A stretch of 64,000 bases of DNA from Pseudahrensia aquimaris (GTDB lineage Bacteria; Pseudomonadota; Alphaproteobacteria; Rhizobiales; Rhizobiaceae), in the NCBI RefSeq assembly GCF_042676045.1, contig NZ_JBHTJV010000009.1, positions 434,001-498,000 on the forward strand, given 5' to 3'. This document shows, in pieces, positions 25,410 to 34,923 of the stretch (position 1 is its first letter; the number at the start of each line of letters is the position of its first letter). The notes below the pieces were generated by a model, which saw only the letters and a program-made list of their open reading frames with translations, did not search any database and had not been told where the DNA came from. The position numbers and the translations under genes were made by a program.

Positions 25410-26858
25410 ATGACCAACAACAAGCTGATCAACTGGTTCATTCCAGCCGATAAAATTCGTGGCCGCACGAATGTCGAAATGGCGCGTATCTTCGTGTTCA
25501 CTCACTTGTTTGGCCCCCTTATCGCCCAACCGATGGCGATCTATCTCTTTATCTATGACAGCCCCGATTCTTGGCCCCTCTGGGTCATGGTTGGTGCCAT
25601 TTGTTCGTTCTGGGCGCTTGCATTCATGCTGCGCTTCACCGGCAATATGATGCTGTGCACACTAATGTCGTTCCAGGGGCTGACCACAGCATCACTGTTC
25701 GGCACATTCCATTACGGCGGATTTTCCTCGCCTTTCTTGCCGTGGCTTATTGTGAGCTTGCTGCTCGGCTTCTTCTATCTGTCGAAGCGGGTGAAGCTGG
25801 TTTTGGCGTTGTTCATCTTCGATGTCGTGGTATTCTTGGGTGTTTTGGCCTATTTCGGCTTCCCAACGCGCGTGCCAATTGAAGATCTGCGGATGCTTGG
25901 TTGGCTGTCGATTGCGGCTGCCACTACTTATATGTGGTGGATGGCGCTTTACTACGCTCGCATGATCGCCATGCGTTCCGAACTGGAATTGGAGGCGGAA
26001 CGTTACCTGCAAGCCTCTTCGGAATTGCAGCGCACACGGAAAATCGCGGAAAAAATCAACCGCAATCGCTCAACCTTCTTCTCCAAGATGAGCCATGAGT
26101 TGCGCACGCCGCTGAACGCCATCATCGGCTATTCGGAACTGCTGTTGGAAGACTGCGAAGAACGTTCAGGCGACAACAAGCAACGTTTGAAAGATATCAC
26201 CCGCATTAACACTGCCGGTAAGCACCTTATGTCGCTCGTCTCCGAAGTGTTGGACAACGACACGATGGAAGATGACCAGACCCGCGTAGATATTACTTCT
26301 TTCACGCTGGGCGAGCTTTGTGATGACGTCGTTGCGAACGCTTTGCCGCTGGTGGAGAAAAACAACAACGAATTTGTCGTTGATTGCCCACGGCCCAATG
26401 ATGTCGTGACAACCGACCGTCAGAAACTTCAGCAAATGCTGATTAACCTGCTGTCAAATGCCGGTAAATTCACCGAGAATGGCACCGTCACCCTACACGC
26501 TGCAATCGATGGCGGCGTGGCAGAAGACCGACTGCACGCCAACGTCTCCGACACGGGCATCGGCATCTCGCAGGAAAGCCTCGGCAAACTATTTGACCAA
26601 TACATTCAGGCGGACTCGACCATTTCCAACCGTTTTGGCGGCACAGGTATTGGTTTGTCGATCTCACGCAAATTCTCGATTCTTCTCGGGGGGGCGATCA
26701 ACGTATCGTCAACACCAGGCAAGGGTTCGGTCTTTTCCATCGACATTCCAGCAAGACTGGATCCTGCTGATGTAGAGCAGAACGACGCAAGAATTCGAAA
26801 CTCAGAGCAACTTGAAGACGCGGCATACCTTGGTGGTATGAACCCGTCTTTCGCCTGA
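25410..26858 (+). CDS. Six-helix membrane sensor histidine kinase
   Basis: A 482-residue kinase. Residues 24-183 are almost entirely hydrophobic and fit six membrane helices, near 26-48, 55-75, 79-99, 107-124, 128-150 and 163-183, with no sizeable periplasmic domain. A short coil leads to the H-box SKMSHELRTPLN (His229). The ATPase has LINLLSNAGKF, DTGIG (381-385) and GGTGIGLSIS. There is no attached receiver. This layout, a membrane-embedded sensor for a hydrophobic or small ligand, is that of CqsS and LqsS. The ATG at 25410 has GTGGGGA upstream; an in-frame ATG at 25392 is possible. The next gene starts 37 bases later. The ligand is unknown. Confidence 0.88.
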   Translation: MTNNKLINWFIPADKIRGRTNVEMARIFVFTHLFGPLIAQPMAIYLFIYDSPDSWPLWVMVGAICSFWALAFMLRFTGNMMLCTLMSFQGLTTASLFGTFHYGGFSSPFLPWLIVSLLLGFFYLSKRVKLVLALFIFDVVVFLGVLAYFGFPTRVPIEDLRMLGWLSIAAATTYMWWMALYYARMIAMRSELELEAERYLQASSELQRTRKIAEKINRNRSTFFSKMSHELRTPLNAIIGYSELLLEDCEERSGDNKQRLKDITRINTAGKHLMSLVSEVLDNDTMEDDQTRVDITSFTLGELCDDVVANALPLVEKNNNEFVVDCPRPNDVVTTDRQKLQQMLINLLSNAGKFTENGTVTLHAAIDGGVAEDRLHANVSDTGIGISQESLGKLFDQYIQADSTISNRFGGTGIGLSISRKFSILLGGAINVSSTPGKGSVFSIDIPARLDPADVEQNDARIRNSEQLEDAAYLGGMNPSFA

Positions 26859-26895
26859 CCCATGTAACGAACTGAACTAAGAACCGGGGCCTAAA

Positions 26896-28764
26896 ATGTC
26901 GACCAACCCATCGCTAAATGCGCTTCAACCGGACGGACAGCCGAACACCGAGGCCGAAGCAAAAATTCGCGTTTTGGTCGTCGATGATGTGGCCGATAAC
27001 CGTGAAGTGCTGACCCGCCGTCTTGAGCGCCGCAACTTTGAGGTTGTTGAAGCTGTGGGCGGATACGATGCGCTGAAAAAAATCGAAGAGCAGAGTTTTG
27101 ATTGCGTGTTGCTCGATATCATGATGCCGGACCTCAATGGCCGTGACGTGCTCATCAAGCTGCGCGAGCAATACAACGAGCTTGAATTGCCAATTATCAT
27201 GGTCAGCGCCAAAAGCCAGAGCGAAGACGTGGTCGATTGTCTGGACCACGGCGCTAATGACTACGTGACCAAGCCGGTCGATTTCCTTGTCGCGCTGTCT
27301 CGCGTGAACGCGCAGGTTCAGCGAAAACGCGCAGCTGATAAAGAGCGTTTCGACAAAGAAGCGCTGGCGCGCCAGACTGTTGAGCTTTCTTCTACTGTCG
27401 AGGAGAGCAAGGCCCAATTGCGCCGCACAAGCGCGGAACTTGCATTTGAAACCAAACGCCGCGAACGTACCGAAGAAGAACTGAACTTCCTCGCCTATCA
27501 TGACTCGCTGACGACATTGTTAAACCGCACGGCGTTTGACGATGCTCTTTCGCACGCTTTTGAAAGCATGGAGAGCAGCGACTTAGAGCCGGCCTTGCTG
27601 TTTATCGATCTGGACGGGTTCAAGGCGATCAACGATCTACACGGGCATAAGGTCGGTGACGTGTTGTTGCAACAAGTCGCCGAGCGACTGCGCGAAATTT
27701 TGGGACCGCAGACGCCAATTGCACGTCTTGGTGGCGATGAATTTGCAGCTATTGTTATGGCCGAACAACAGCCGGAAGTGGCAGTGCAACTCGGCGAAGA
27801 AATCGTGACGGCGATGACCAAGCCGTTCCTGATAGATGACCGCAATTGCGAAGTTGGCGTCAGTTGTGGCGTGGCGCGCGCCAATGCTTGCGGCGATGAT
27901 CTCAATGCCATGATCAAGAGCGCAGACCTCGCGATGTATCACGCGAAGGCCAGCGGCCGCGGTGGCGTTGTGCTGTTTGAATCTCAGATGCTGGTCGAGC
28001 GCGAACAACGCCGCTCTTTGGAAATCGACCTCAAAGCTGCAGTTCGCAATGGCGATTTCCAATTGTTCTATCAGCCGCTGATCGACGCCCAGACCCGCAA
28101 GATCACTTGTTTTGAAGCCCTGCTGCGCTGGGATCACCCGAGTCGCGGCATGATTTCGCCGGAAATTTTCATCCCCTTGGCGGAGGAAATGGGGCTGATC
28201 ATGCCTCTCGGTGATTGGGTTTTGCGCCAAGCATGCACTCAGGCCGCGACATGGCCGGAACACATGCGCATTGCGGTCAACCTGTCGCCGCTTCAGTTCC
28301 GCAATCCATCGCTGATGACCACAATCATGAACGCGCTGGCGACTTCCGGCCTCGCGCCGAACCGTCTGGAACTTGAGATCACGGAATCGGCACTGTTGTC
28401 GACCGAGGAACGAAACACCGAAATTTTGAATTCATTGCGTCAGCTTGGCGTGCGTATTTCAATGGATGATTTCGGCACTGGCTATTCGTCGCTCGGCTAT
28501 CTGAAGCATTTCCGCTTCGATAAGATCAAAATCGACAAATGTTTCATTCAGTCGATCCAGGAAGACGACTGCAATGCTGCCATCGTGCAGGCAATTGTCG
28601 AGCTATCCGCTGGAATTGGCATGTCGACCACCGCCGAAGGGGTGGAGACGGCAGAAGAGCTGGATTTTGTTACCAAACAGGGGTGCACCGAGATTCAAGG
28701 CTATTTCTTCAGCCGCCCTCTGACATCCAAGGACGCGCAAACCTTTATCGACGCGCAAACCTAG
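26896..28764 (+). CDS. Receiver-GGDEF-EAL response regulator
   Basis: A 622-residue protein with three domains. The receiver (25-140) has the VVDD pair, phosphoacceptor Asp74 in LLDIMMPD and Lys126. A coiled linker (145-197) leads to the diguanylate cyclase domain (198-360) with an intact GGDEF at 279-283. The phosphodiesterase domain (375-620) has EAL at 407-409, DDFGTG at 524-529, AEGVET and QGYFFSRPL. The inhibitory RxxD site that should lie at 270-273 reads GPQT, so product feedback is probably lost. Both activities look catalytically complete. It lies directly after the six-helix kinase and is its likely phosphorylation partner, linking that sensor to cyclic-di-GMP. Confidence 0.93.
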   Translation: MSTNPSLNALQPDGQPNTEAEAKIRVLVVDDVADNREVLTRRLERRNFEVVEAVGGYDALKKIEEQSFDCVLLDIMMPDLNGRDVLIKLREQYNELELPIIMVSAKSQSEDVVDCLDHGANDYVTKPVDFLVALSRVNAQVQRKRAADKERFDKEALARQTVELSSTVEESKAQLRRTSAELAFETKRRERTEEELNFLAYHDSLTTLLNRTAFDDALSHAFESMESSDLEPALLFIDLDGFKAINDLHGHKVGDVLLQQVAERLREILGPQTPIARLGGDEFAAIVMAEQQPEVAVQLGEEIVTAMTKPFLIDDRNCEVGVSCGVARANACGDDLNAMIKSADLAMYHAKASGRGGVVLFESQMLVEREQRRSLEIDLKAAVRNGDFQLFYQPLIDAQTRKITCFEALLRWDHPSRGMISPEIFIPLAEEMGLIMPLGDWVLRQACTQAATWPEHMRIAVNLSPLQFRNPSLMTTIMNALATSGLAPNRLELEITESALLSTEERNTEILNSLRQLGVRISMDDFGTGYSSLGYLKHFRFDKIKIDKCFIQSIQEDDCNAAIVQAIVELSAGIGMSTTAEGVETAEELDFVTKQGCTEIQGYFFSRPLTSKDAQTFIDAQT

Positions 28765-28793
28765 CAATATCACGGCAAAGCGGGCCCACGCGA

Positions 28794-29285
28794 TTAAACC
28801 AGATCATCAATATCCTGATCGGTCAGCGTGGCGGGAACAACTGTAACCGGGATCGGGAAAATTGCGCCCGTGCCAGCAACCGACGAGACGAGAGGGCCGG
28901 GTCCGTCGTTGTCGTCGCCTGCTGCCAAAATAAGCAATGCGATATCGGGGTCTTCTTCGATCAATGCCACGATTTCATGAGCTGGCGGGCCTTCGCGGAT
29001 AACCGTTTCCGGTGATTTGCACCCATCCTGAATGGCAAGGTCGGCATATTTGGCAAGCGTTGCTTCGGCCTCTGCGCGGGCTTCCGAACGCATGACCTCC
29101 TCTACGCCCAGCCAGTGCTGGAAGTCAGCGGGAGCAATGACATAAACCAGAATGAGATCCGCGCCGATCGCCGCTGAACGACGTGCCGCATAGTGAATTG
29201 CCCGGGCGCATTCCGCCGTATTGTCGGCCACCGCAAGAAACTTGCGATTGTGACCTTCCTGTCTGACTTGTCTTTTCGTAACCAT
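28794..29285 (-). CDS. Universal stress protein (UspA family)
   Basis: A 163-residue single-domain UspA-fold protein. It has FLAVADNTAECARAIHYAARRSA at the start and ends with a strand PIPVTVVPA. The ATP-binding glycine pattern near residue 120 is degenerate (AAGDDNDGPGPL rather than GxxGxGxxxxxxxxxGS), so it may not bind ATP. Roles in the family are stress survival and redox or metabolic tuning, usually without a defined reaction. It lies downstream of trpS on the same strand (37 bases apart) and converges on the GGDEF-EAL gene. Confidence 0.88.
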   Translation of the reverse strand: MVTKRQVRQEGHNRKFLAVADNTAECARAIHYAARRSAAIGADLILVYVIAPADFQHWLGVEEVMRSEARAEAEATLAKYADLAIQDGCKSPETVIREGPPAHEIVALIEEDPDIALLILAAGDDNDGPGPLVSSVAGTGAIFPIPVTVVPATLTDQDIDDLV

Positions 29286-29322
29286 CGAGGGTTCGCCGCA
29301 TTCTTATGAACTGACGGTGAGA

Positions 29323-30396
29323 CTAAACCCGTCCGCCGATGAAACCAACGATTTCTTTCACATCTGCCAGTGTCTTGGACGCGATGGCGCGGGCGCGGTC
29401 TGCGCCTTTGGCAAGGATGACGTCGATTTCTGCTGGATCGCCTTGCAGGCGGTTCATTTCATCAGCGATTGGGCCAATTTTAGCGACCGCCAGATCGGCA
29501 AGAGCAGGCTTGAAGCGAGAAAACTCCTGACCGCCATATTCGCTCAGAACATCTGCCTTTGTGGCTTCACAAAGCGCTGCGTATAGTCCGACGAGATTGT
29601 CAGCCTCCGGACGGCCTTCCAAGCCTTCTACCTCTGAAGGCAGCGCATCGGGATCCGTTTTGGCCTTACGAAACTTCTTGGCAATCGCATCTGCGTCATC
29701 GGTCATGACAATGCGTGACAGGTCCGACGGGTCGGATTTCGACATTTTCTTGGTCCCGTCCCGCAGGCTCATAACCCGTGCTGCTGGGCCGCCTATAATT
29801 GGCTCGGTAAGCGGGAAATAGCCGTTCACATTTTCGTCGCCTACCTGCATGGGCACGCCGATGCCAAGGTCCGCGATGCGTGCGGAATAGTCATTGTTGA
29901 ACTTCTGCGCGATGTCGCGGGTTAGTTCCAAATGCTGTTTCTGGTCTTCGCCCACAGGCACGTGGGTGGCGCGGTAGGTGAGAATGTCCGACGCCATAAG
30001 CGTGGGATAGGCGAACAGGCCAACAGAGGCTTTCTCGCGATCCTTGCCTGCCTTTTCCTTGAACTGTGTCATGCGGTTCAACCAGCCCATGCGGGCAACA
30101 CAGTTAAAAATCCACGCCAGTTCTGCGTGTTCGGCAACTTGGCTTTGGTTGAAAACGATGTGCTTTTCCGGGTCGATGCCGCTGGCGATGAAGGCTGCTG
30201 TCACTTCACGAATATTGCGCTGAAGCTCTGCTGGGTCTTGCCACACAGTGATGGCGTGCAGATCGACAACGCAATAGACGCAGTCGTGGCTGTCCTGCAG
30301 GGCGACGAATTTTTTAATTGCGCCAAGATAATTGCCGAGGTGGAGATTGCCCGTGGGCTGAACGCCTGAAAAGACGCGTTCTGGTATCGTGTTCAT
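29323..30396 (-). CDS. trpS: Tryptophanyl-tRNA synthetase
   Basis: A 357-residue class Ic synthetase that charges tRNA-Trp. The HIGH-equivalent HLGN is at residues 19-22 (GVQPTGNLHLGNYLG) and the KMSKS loop appears as TKKMSKSD. Start 30396 gives the family N terminus MNTIPERVFSG; an in-frame ATG at 30453 adds 19 unlike residues. It follows murJ after 96 bases on the same strand. Confidence 0.96.
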   Translation of the reverse strand: MNTIPERVFSGVQPTGNLHLGNYLGAIKKFVALQDSHDCVYCVVDLHAITVWQDPAELQRNIREVTAAFIASGIDPEKHIVFNQSQVAEHAELAWIFNCVARMGWLNRMTQFKEKAGKDREKASVGLFAYPTLMASDILTYRATHVPVGEDQKQHLELTRDIAQKFNNDYSARIADLGIGVPMQVGDENVNGYFPLTEPIIGGPAARVMSLRDGTKKMSKSDPSDLSRIVMTDDADAIAKKFRKAKTDPDALPSEVEGLEGRPEADNLVGLYAALCEATKADVLSEYGGQEFSRFKPALADLAVAKIGPIADEMNRLQGDPAEIDVILAKGADRARAIASKTLADVKEIVGFIGGRV

Positions 30397-30492
30397 GATT
30401 TTGGACCCGATTGGCCGAACGGTTTGGACGCGCTCGACAGGTTGATATTTCACGCGCTCTCTTGGGCCAAATTGCGCAATGGCGCAACCGCT

Positions 30493-32055
30493 CTAGCCGC
30501 GCTTGACCAGCCGCTTGATCTGCGATTTCTCGATGACGCCCGTTGCGATGATGAAGCCGAAATAGACAACCATCGCTGATGCGATCAACGCACCCAATGC
30601 CGCCAACCTCGTCAGGAAAACGCCTTCCAGCAGCCACGACGCCAGCAGTGGTTGCACCAGCATAATCAGCGCGGCCATCAACGCGCTCCCGATGGCGATG
30701 AAAAGCACCGCTTTCAATGTGCTCGCCTGTGGTCGAAATGAATTGCGCATCCACAACACCGTTGCCAGACCCAACACGTTCACCCAAGCGGAAATCGACG
30801 TCGATAACGCGATTGCGACATGGCCGAGCGTTGGGAAAAGAGACAGGCTCAGCACCACATTCACCACAACCATCACGCAAGAAAGGTAGAATGGCGTCTT
30901 CATATCTTCGCGGGCAAAGAAGGCTGGCTGGAATACTTTGATCAAAACATAGGCGGGCAAGCCGGAAGCGAAGGCAATGAGCGCGTTGGCTGTCAGTTCG
31001 GTCGTCTCGGCGGTGAACGCGCCCCGCTCATAGACCAGTCGTATTATGTCATGTGGCAGCAGCATCAGGCCGACGGCAGCAGGCAAAGTGAGCGCCAGCG
31101 CAAATTCCAGCGAACGATTTTGCAGTTTCTCGGCTTCGTCCGGATCTCCTGATTGCAGAGCCCGCGAAAGCTCCGGAAGCAGCACCACACCCACCGCAAT
31201 GCCGATAATACCCAGCGGCAATTGGTTGAGCCGGTCAGCATAGTTCAGCAGCGCATTGGCCCCGTCCTGCATGGTCGCAATGACCGTGCCGATGAGGATG
31301 TTAATTTGCAGCACGCCGCCTGTCAGCAGGCTTGGTCCCATCAGAACCAGCAATCGCTTCACCGGCGCGGTGAGGCGGGGAAACGCTAGCGCAAAACGCA
31401 TGTTCTCGCGCCGCACACTCCACCAAAGCAGGCCAAACTGTGCGACACCGGATGCAAACACGCCCCAGGCCAGCGTTAGCCCGATCTGCCGCGGCTCCAT
31501 ATCGGCCCAAAGCGCATAGAGCAGGATGGCGACCAAAATGACATTGAGCAGTACGGGCACGATGGCCGCGATGAAATATTTTCGCAGCGAATTCAAAATG
31601 CCGGAGAACATCGCCACCAGCGACATGAACAGCAGGTAGGGGAACATGATCATCGTCATTGTGACGGCAAGATCGAATTTCTCTGGCGTGTCGGCGAAGC
31701 CCGGCGCAACCACGGTGGCAACCAGATAGGGCATGAACACCAAGGCAAGAGCTGTAAAAACCAGCAGCCACGATGCCAAAACGGCAAACACTTCCTGCCC
31801 GAATTTCCGCGCAGCCTCTTCGCCGCCGCCTTCGAGTTCTTTGGCGAACAGCGGCACGAAGGCAATGTTGAAAGCGCCTTCTGCGAACAACCTGCGGAAC
31901 AGATTGGGAAACCGAAAGCATGTGTAAAACACGTCTGCGACTGGCCCCGCTGCCAGCGCAGATGCCATCAGCGCCTCGCGCAAAAGGCCCAGCACGCGGC
32001 TTGCCATCGTTGCGCCGCCAACTGTGGCGAACTTGGCGATCAGCCCCTTTGCCAT
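30493..32055 (-). CDS. murJ: Lipid II flippase MurJ
   Basis: A 520-residue polytopic MATE-like protein of the MviN family, predicted with about 14 membrane helices. The N terminus GGATMASRVLGLLREALMA carries the conserved arginine pair, and LFRRLFAEGAFNIAFVPLF is a family signature. It moves the peptidoglycan precursor lipid II across the inner membrane. Its ATG overlaps the glnD stop by one base (TGATG), which implies translational coupling. The glnD-murJ neighbourhood is typical of Rhizobiales. Confidence 0.96.
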   Translation of the reverse strand: MAKGLIAKFATVGGATMASRVLGLLREALMASALAAGPVADVFYTCFRFPNLFRRLFAEGAFNIAFVPLFAKELEGGGEEAARKFGQEVFAVLASWLLVFTALALVFMPYLVATVVAPGFADTPEKFDLAVTMTMIMFPYLLFMSLVAMFSGILNSLRKYFIAAIVPVLLNVILVAILLYALWADMEPRQIGLTLAWGVFASGVAQFGLLWWSVRRENMRFALAFPRLTAPVKRLLVLMGPSLLTGGVLQINILIGTVIATMQDGANALLNYADRLNQLPLGIIGIAVGVVLLPELSRALQSGDPDEAEKLQNRSLEFALALTLPAAVGLMLLPHDIIRLVYERGAFTAETTELTANALIAFASGLPAYVLIKVFQPAFFAREDMKTPFYLSCVMVVVNVVLSLSLFPTLGHVAIALSTSISAWVNVLGLATVLWMRNSFRPQASTLKAVLFIAIGSALMAALIMLVQPLLASWLLEGVFLTRLAALGALIASAMVVYFGFIIATGVIEKSQIKRLVKRG

Positions 32056-34862
32056 CAGGCAACAGCTTTCTTGCGCGGTTTTTTGGTTGAAACTGCGGGC
32101 GTTTGGTCCAGCATGCTGGTCAGCCGCTCACGGATTTTCTTAATGCGTGTGGGGTTTTCTATCTTCTGGCCGACAAGGTCGGTGATGTAAAAGGTGTCCG
32201 TTACCCGCGCGCCGAAGGTGGCAATGTGAGCGGATTTGATGTCGAGGGACATAGCGGTAATTTCGCCCGTCAAATCGGAAAGCAATCCAGCCCGATCGCG
32301 GCAGACGACTTCAAGAACGGTGAACTGGTTTGACAACGTGTTGTCGAGCGTCACTTCCACCGGCACAGAAAATGCCTGTACACGCCTGCGCAGCGGAGCA
32401 GGTCGCTTCATAACTTCCGGCATGTAAATTTCGCCGGTCAACACCTGCCTGATTAGATCGCCTATACGATCACCGCGGCGCTTCTCGTCGTTAGGGTCGT
32501 CAAAACCGCGGCTCAAAAGAATGGTATCCAGCGCTCGCCCATCACGCATTGTGAAGATTTGAGCATCGACGATGTTCGCCCCGATTGACGCGCAACACCC
32601 TGTGATAATCGACAGCAAATTGGGGTGATCGGCGGTGAGAATATCGATAGCGGTCATGGCTTCGAATTCGTGCGGAATGGTGTTGATAGCGAAAAAATTT
32701 CCGTTGAGGTCGTTTTCGCGGATGAAGTTCGCATGGCGCACTTGATGCTCAAGCGGGGTATTCAGCAGATAGTTGTCATAGTGCAGCCCTATCACGCGCT
32801 TTCGCTCGGCCTCCTCCCAATCGGTCAATCGAGCGCTGAGTTGTTCGCGCATTTCCAACACCCGCTGCTTACGTGGTGCGGCTGTGAACCCGCCGGTAAG
32901 GCGCGGCTCGGACTCGTAGTAAAGCGTCCGCAAAAGCTGACCTTTCCAGCCGTTCCAGACGCCCGGCCCAACCGCTTTGATATCGCATACCGTTAGCACC
33001 AATAGCGCTTTCAATCGGTCCAGCGATTGTACGGTGGTTGTGAAATCAGAGATTGTCTTCGGATCACCCAAGTCTCGCGATTGCGAGACATAAGACATGA
33101 CCAAATGCTGCTCTACCAGCCACGCAACAAACTCGGTCTGTGCCGCGTCCAGCCCAAGGCGGGGGCACAACTTGCGGGCAACTTTCGCGCCGGCAATCGA
33201 ATGGTCTTCCGGCCTTCCCTTGGCGATGTCGTGCATCAACAGAGCGACGTAAAGCTCAACCCGATGATCAAACGTGCCCATGATTTCATTAGCAAGCGGA
33301 TGCTCCTCGCCCAACTCGCCTTTTTCGATTTCCGACAAGATACCGATGGAGCGCAGCAGGTGCTCATCGACGGTAAAGTGGTGATACATATTGAACTGCA
33401 TCATGGCGACGATCTTGCCGAAGTCAGGAATGAAACGACCAAGCACACCTGTCTCATTCATCTTGCGCAACACCCGCTCAGGCGTTTGACGAGATGTCAA
33501 AACGGCGAGAAAGTCTGCATTTGCCTCCGGGTCGTTGCGCAATGCTTTGGTAATCAGCCTTGAAGACCGTGAAAGCAGGTGCATTGCGTCTGGGTGAAAC
33601 AAAAACCCGTTTTCTTCCGCCAACCGGAATATCTTCAAAATCTGATTGGGGTCGCGTTTGAAAACCTTGTCATCAATCGGCGTAATGCGGTTGTTGACGA
33701 CGAGAAATTGGTCCGTTCCCTTGATTTTCTTTTGCCGCCGCTTGCCGGTTAGCGTGTTCCATACTCCGGTGAAGGACGAAGCCTGTTTCGCCTGTTCATC
33801 TTCAAGTTTGGAACAAAGTATTCGGGTCAGGTCGCCCACATCTTTAGCCACTAGAAAATAGTGCTTCATGAAGCGCTCAACCGCGCTCATGCCGGGATGG
33901 TCCTGATAGCCTAGACGCGCTGCGAGATCGGGCTGGAGATCGAACGAAATACGTTCTTCCGCCCGACCCGTCAGAAAATGCAGATGGCATCGAACCGCCC
34001 AAAGAAAGTCCTGCGCCTTGGTGAAGCGACGAAACTCTGCCTTTGAGAAAACCTGCGCCTTTTTTAACTCAATCTGCGTTGGCAGCCGGTAGTAATATTT
34101 GGCGATCCAAAACAGCGTGTGCAGATCTCGCTGCCCGCCTTTGCCGTCCTTAATGTTTGGCTCCACCATATAGCGCGAACGCCCAACCTTTTCGTGGCGT
34201 GAATCCCGTTCGGCCAGCTTGGCGGCGATGAATTCCGGCGCAGTCTTGGCCACAATATCTTTGTCGAAGCGCTCTACTAGTTCCTCGAAAAGCGGCTCGT
34301 GCCCCCAAAGAAAACGCGCTTCCAGAATGGAGGTGCGGATGGTCATGTCTTCGCGCGAAAGGCGGATACAATCGTCCACCGATCGCGTCGCGTGGCCGAC
34401 CTTAAAGCCCATGTCCCAAAGCATGTAGAGGATGTATTCAACGATGCTTTCCACCAAGGCCGTCTTTTTGTACGGCAGCACGAACAGCAGATCGATGTCC
34501 GAACCCGGTGCCAGCGAACCGCGCCCGTAGCCGCCAACGGCCGTAACAGCCATGCGCTCACCTTCTGATAGATTGGGAACGCGGAATACGTGCGTTACAG
34601 CGAAATCGTAAATCACTCTGATGAGATCGTCCTGCGCCCGAGAAAGACGGTGGGCGCACTCCCACCCCTGACCATCCTCAATCAAAAGTGCTTCAGCCTT
34701 CGCGCGGGCGCTTTTTGATGTGGCTTTAAGATGCGCCAAAACCTCGCGGCGCACGTCCGAAGACGAACCATCGTGGCCGGAAGCTTCGGTGAGAGCCGTC
34801 AAATCACGGCGCAATTGGTCCGCGTCAATGAGATGGTTTTGCAAAGGATCAATCGTCGCCAT
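32055..34862 (-). CDS. glnD: PII uridylyltransferase / uridylyl-removing enzyme GlnD
   Basis: A 935-residue nitrogen sensor. The nucleotidyltransferase motif GGYGRGSLAPGSDIDL is at residues 110-125. An HD phosphohydrolase domain follows (HHFTVDEHLL and LLMHDIAKG, near bases 33220-33390). Two ACT domains occupy the last 200 residues and bind glutamine. It uridylylates PII proteins when glutamine is low and reverses this when it is high. The ATG at 34862 fits MATIDPLQ, and murJ follows in the same transcript. No PII gene is in the window. Confidence 0.97.
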   Translation of the reverse strand: MATIDPLQNHLIDADQLRRDLTALTEASGHDGSSSDVRREVLAHLKATSKSARAKAEALLIEDGQGWECAHRLSRAQDDLIRVIYDFAVTHVFRVPNLSEGERMAVTAVGGYGRGSLAPGSDIDLLFVLPYKKTALVESIVEYILYMLWDMGFKVGHATRSVDDCIRLSREDMTIRTSILEARFLWGHEPLFEELVERFDKDIVAKTAPEFIAAKLAERDSRHEKVGRSRYMVEPNIKDGKGGQRDLHTLFWIAKYYYRLPTQIELKKAQVFSKAEFRRFTKAQDFLWAVRCHLHFLTGRAEERISFDLQPDLAARLGYQDHPGMSAVERFMKHYFLVAKDVGDLTRILCSKLEDEQAKQASSFTGVWNTLTGKRRQKKIKGTDQFLVVNNRITPIDDKVFKRDPNQILKIFRLAEENGFLFHPDAMHLLSRSSRLITKALRNDPEANADFLAVLTSRQTPERVLRKMNETGVLGRFIPDFGKIVAMMQFNMYHHFTVDEHLLRSIGILSEIEKGELGEEHPLANEIMGTFDHRVELYVALLMHDIAKGRPEDHSIAGAKVARKLCPRLGLDAAQTEFVAWLVEQHLVMSYVSQSRDLGDPKTISDFTTTVQSLDRLKALLVLTVCDIKAVGPGVWNGWKGQLLRTLYYESEPRLTGGFTAAPRKQRVLEMREQLSARLTDWEEAERKRVIGLHYDNYLLNTPLEHQVRHANFIRENDLNGNFFAINTIPHEFEAMTAIDILTADHPNLLSIITGCCASIGANIVDAQIFTMRDGRALDTILLSRGFDDPNDEKRRGDRIGDLIRQVLTGEIYMPEVMKRPAPLRRRVQAFSVPVEVTLDNTLSNQFTVLEVVCRDRAGLLSDLTGEITAMSLDIKSAHIATFGARVTDTFYITDLVGQKIENPTRIKKIRERLTSMLDQTPAVSTKKPRKKAVA

Positions 34863-34923
34863 GGCGCCGTTCTACGCCAGCGGCAACGCATGTTCCAGTA
34901 GCTTTGAGTTTTACTTCACGAGC

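Noticed and set aside
30472..30487. Small hairpin (TTGCGC, four bases, GCGCAA) between murJ and trpS as a terminator
   Set aside because: Only six base pairs with three T after it on the minus strand; too weak to separate the two genes.
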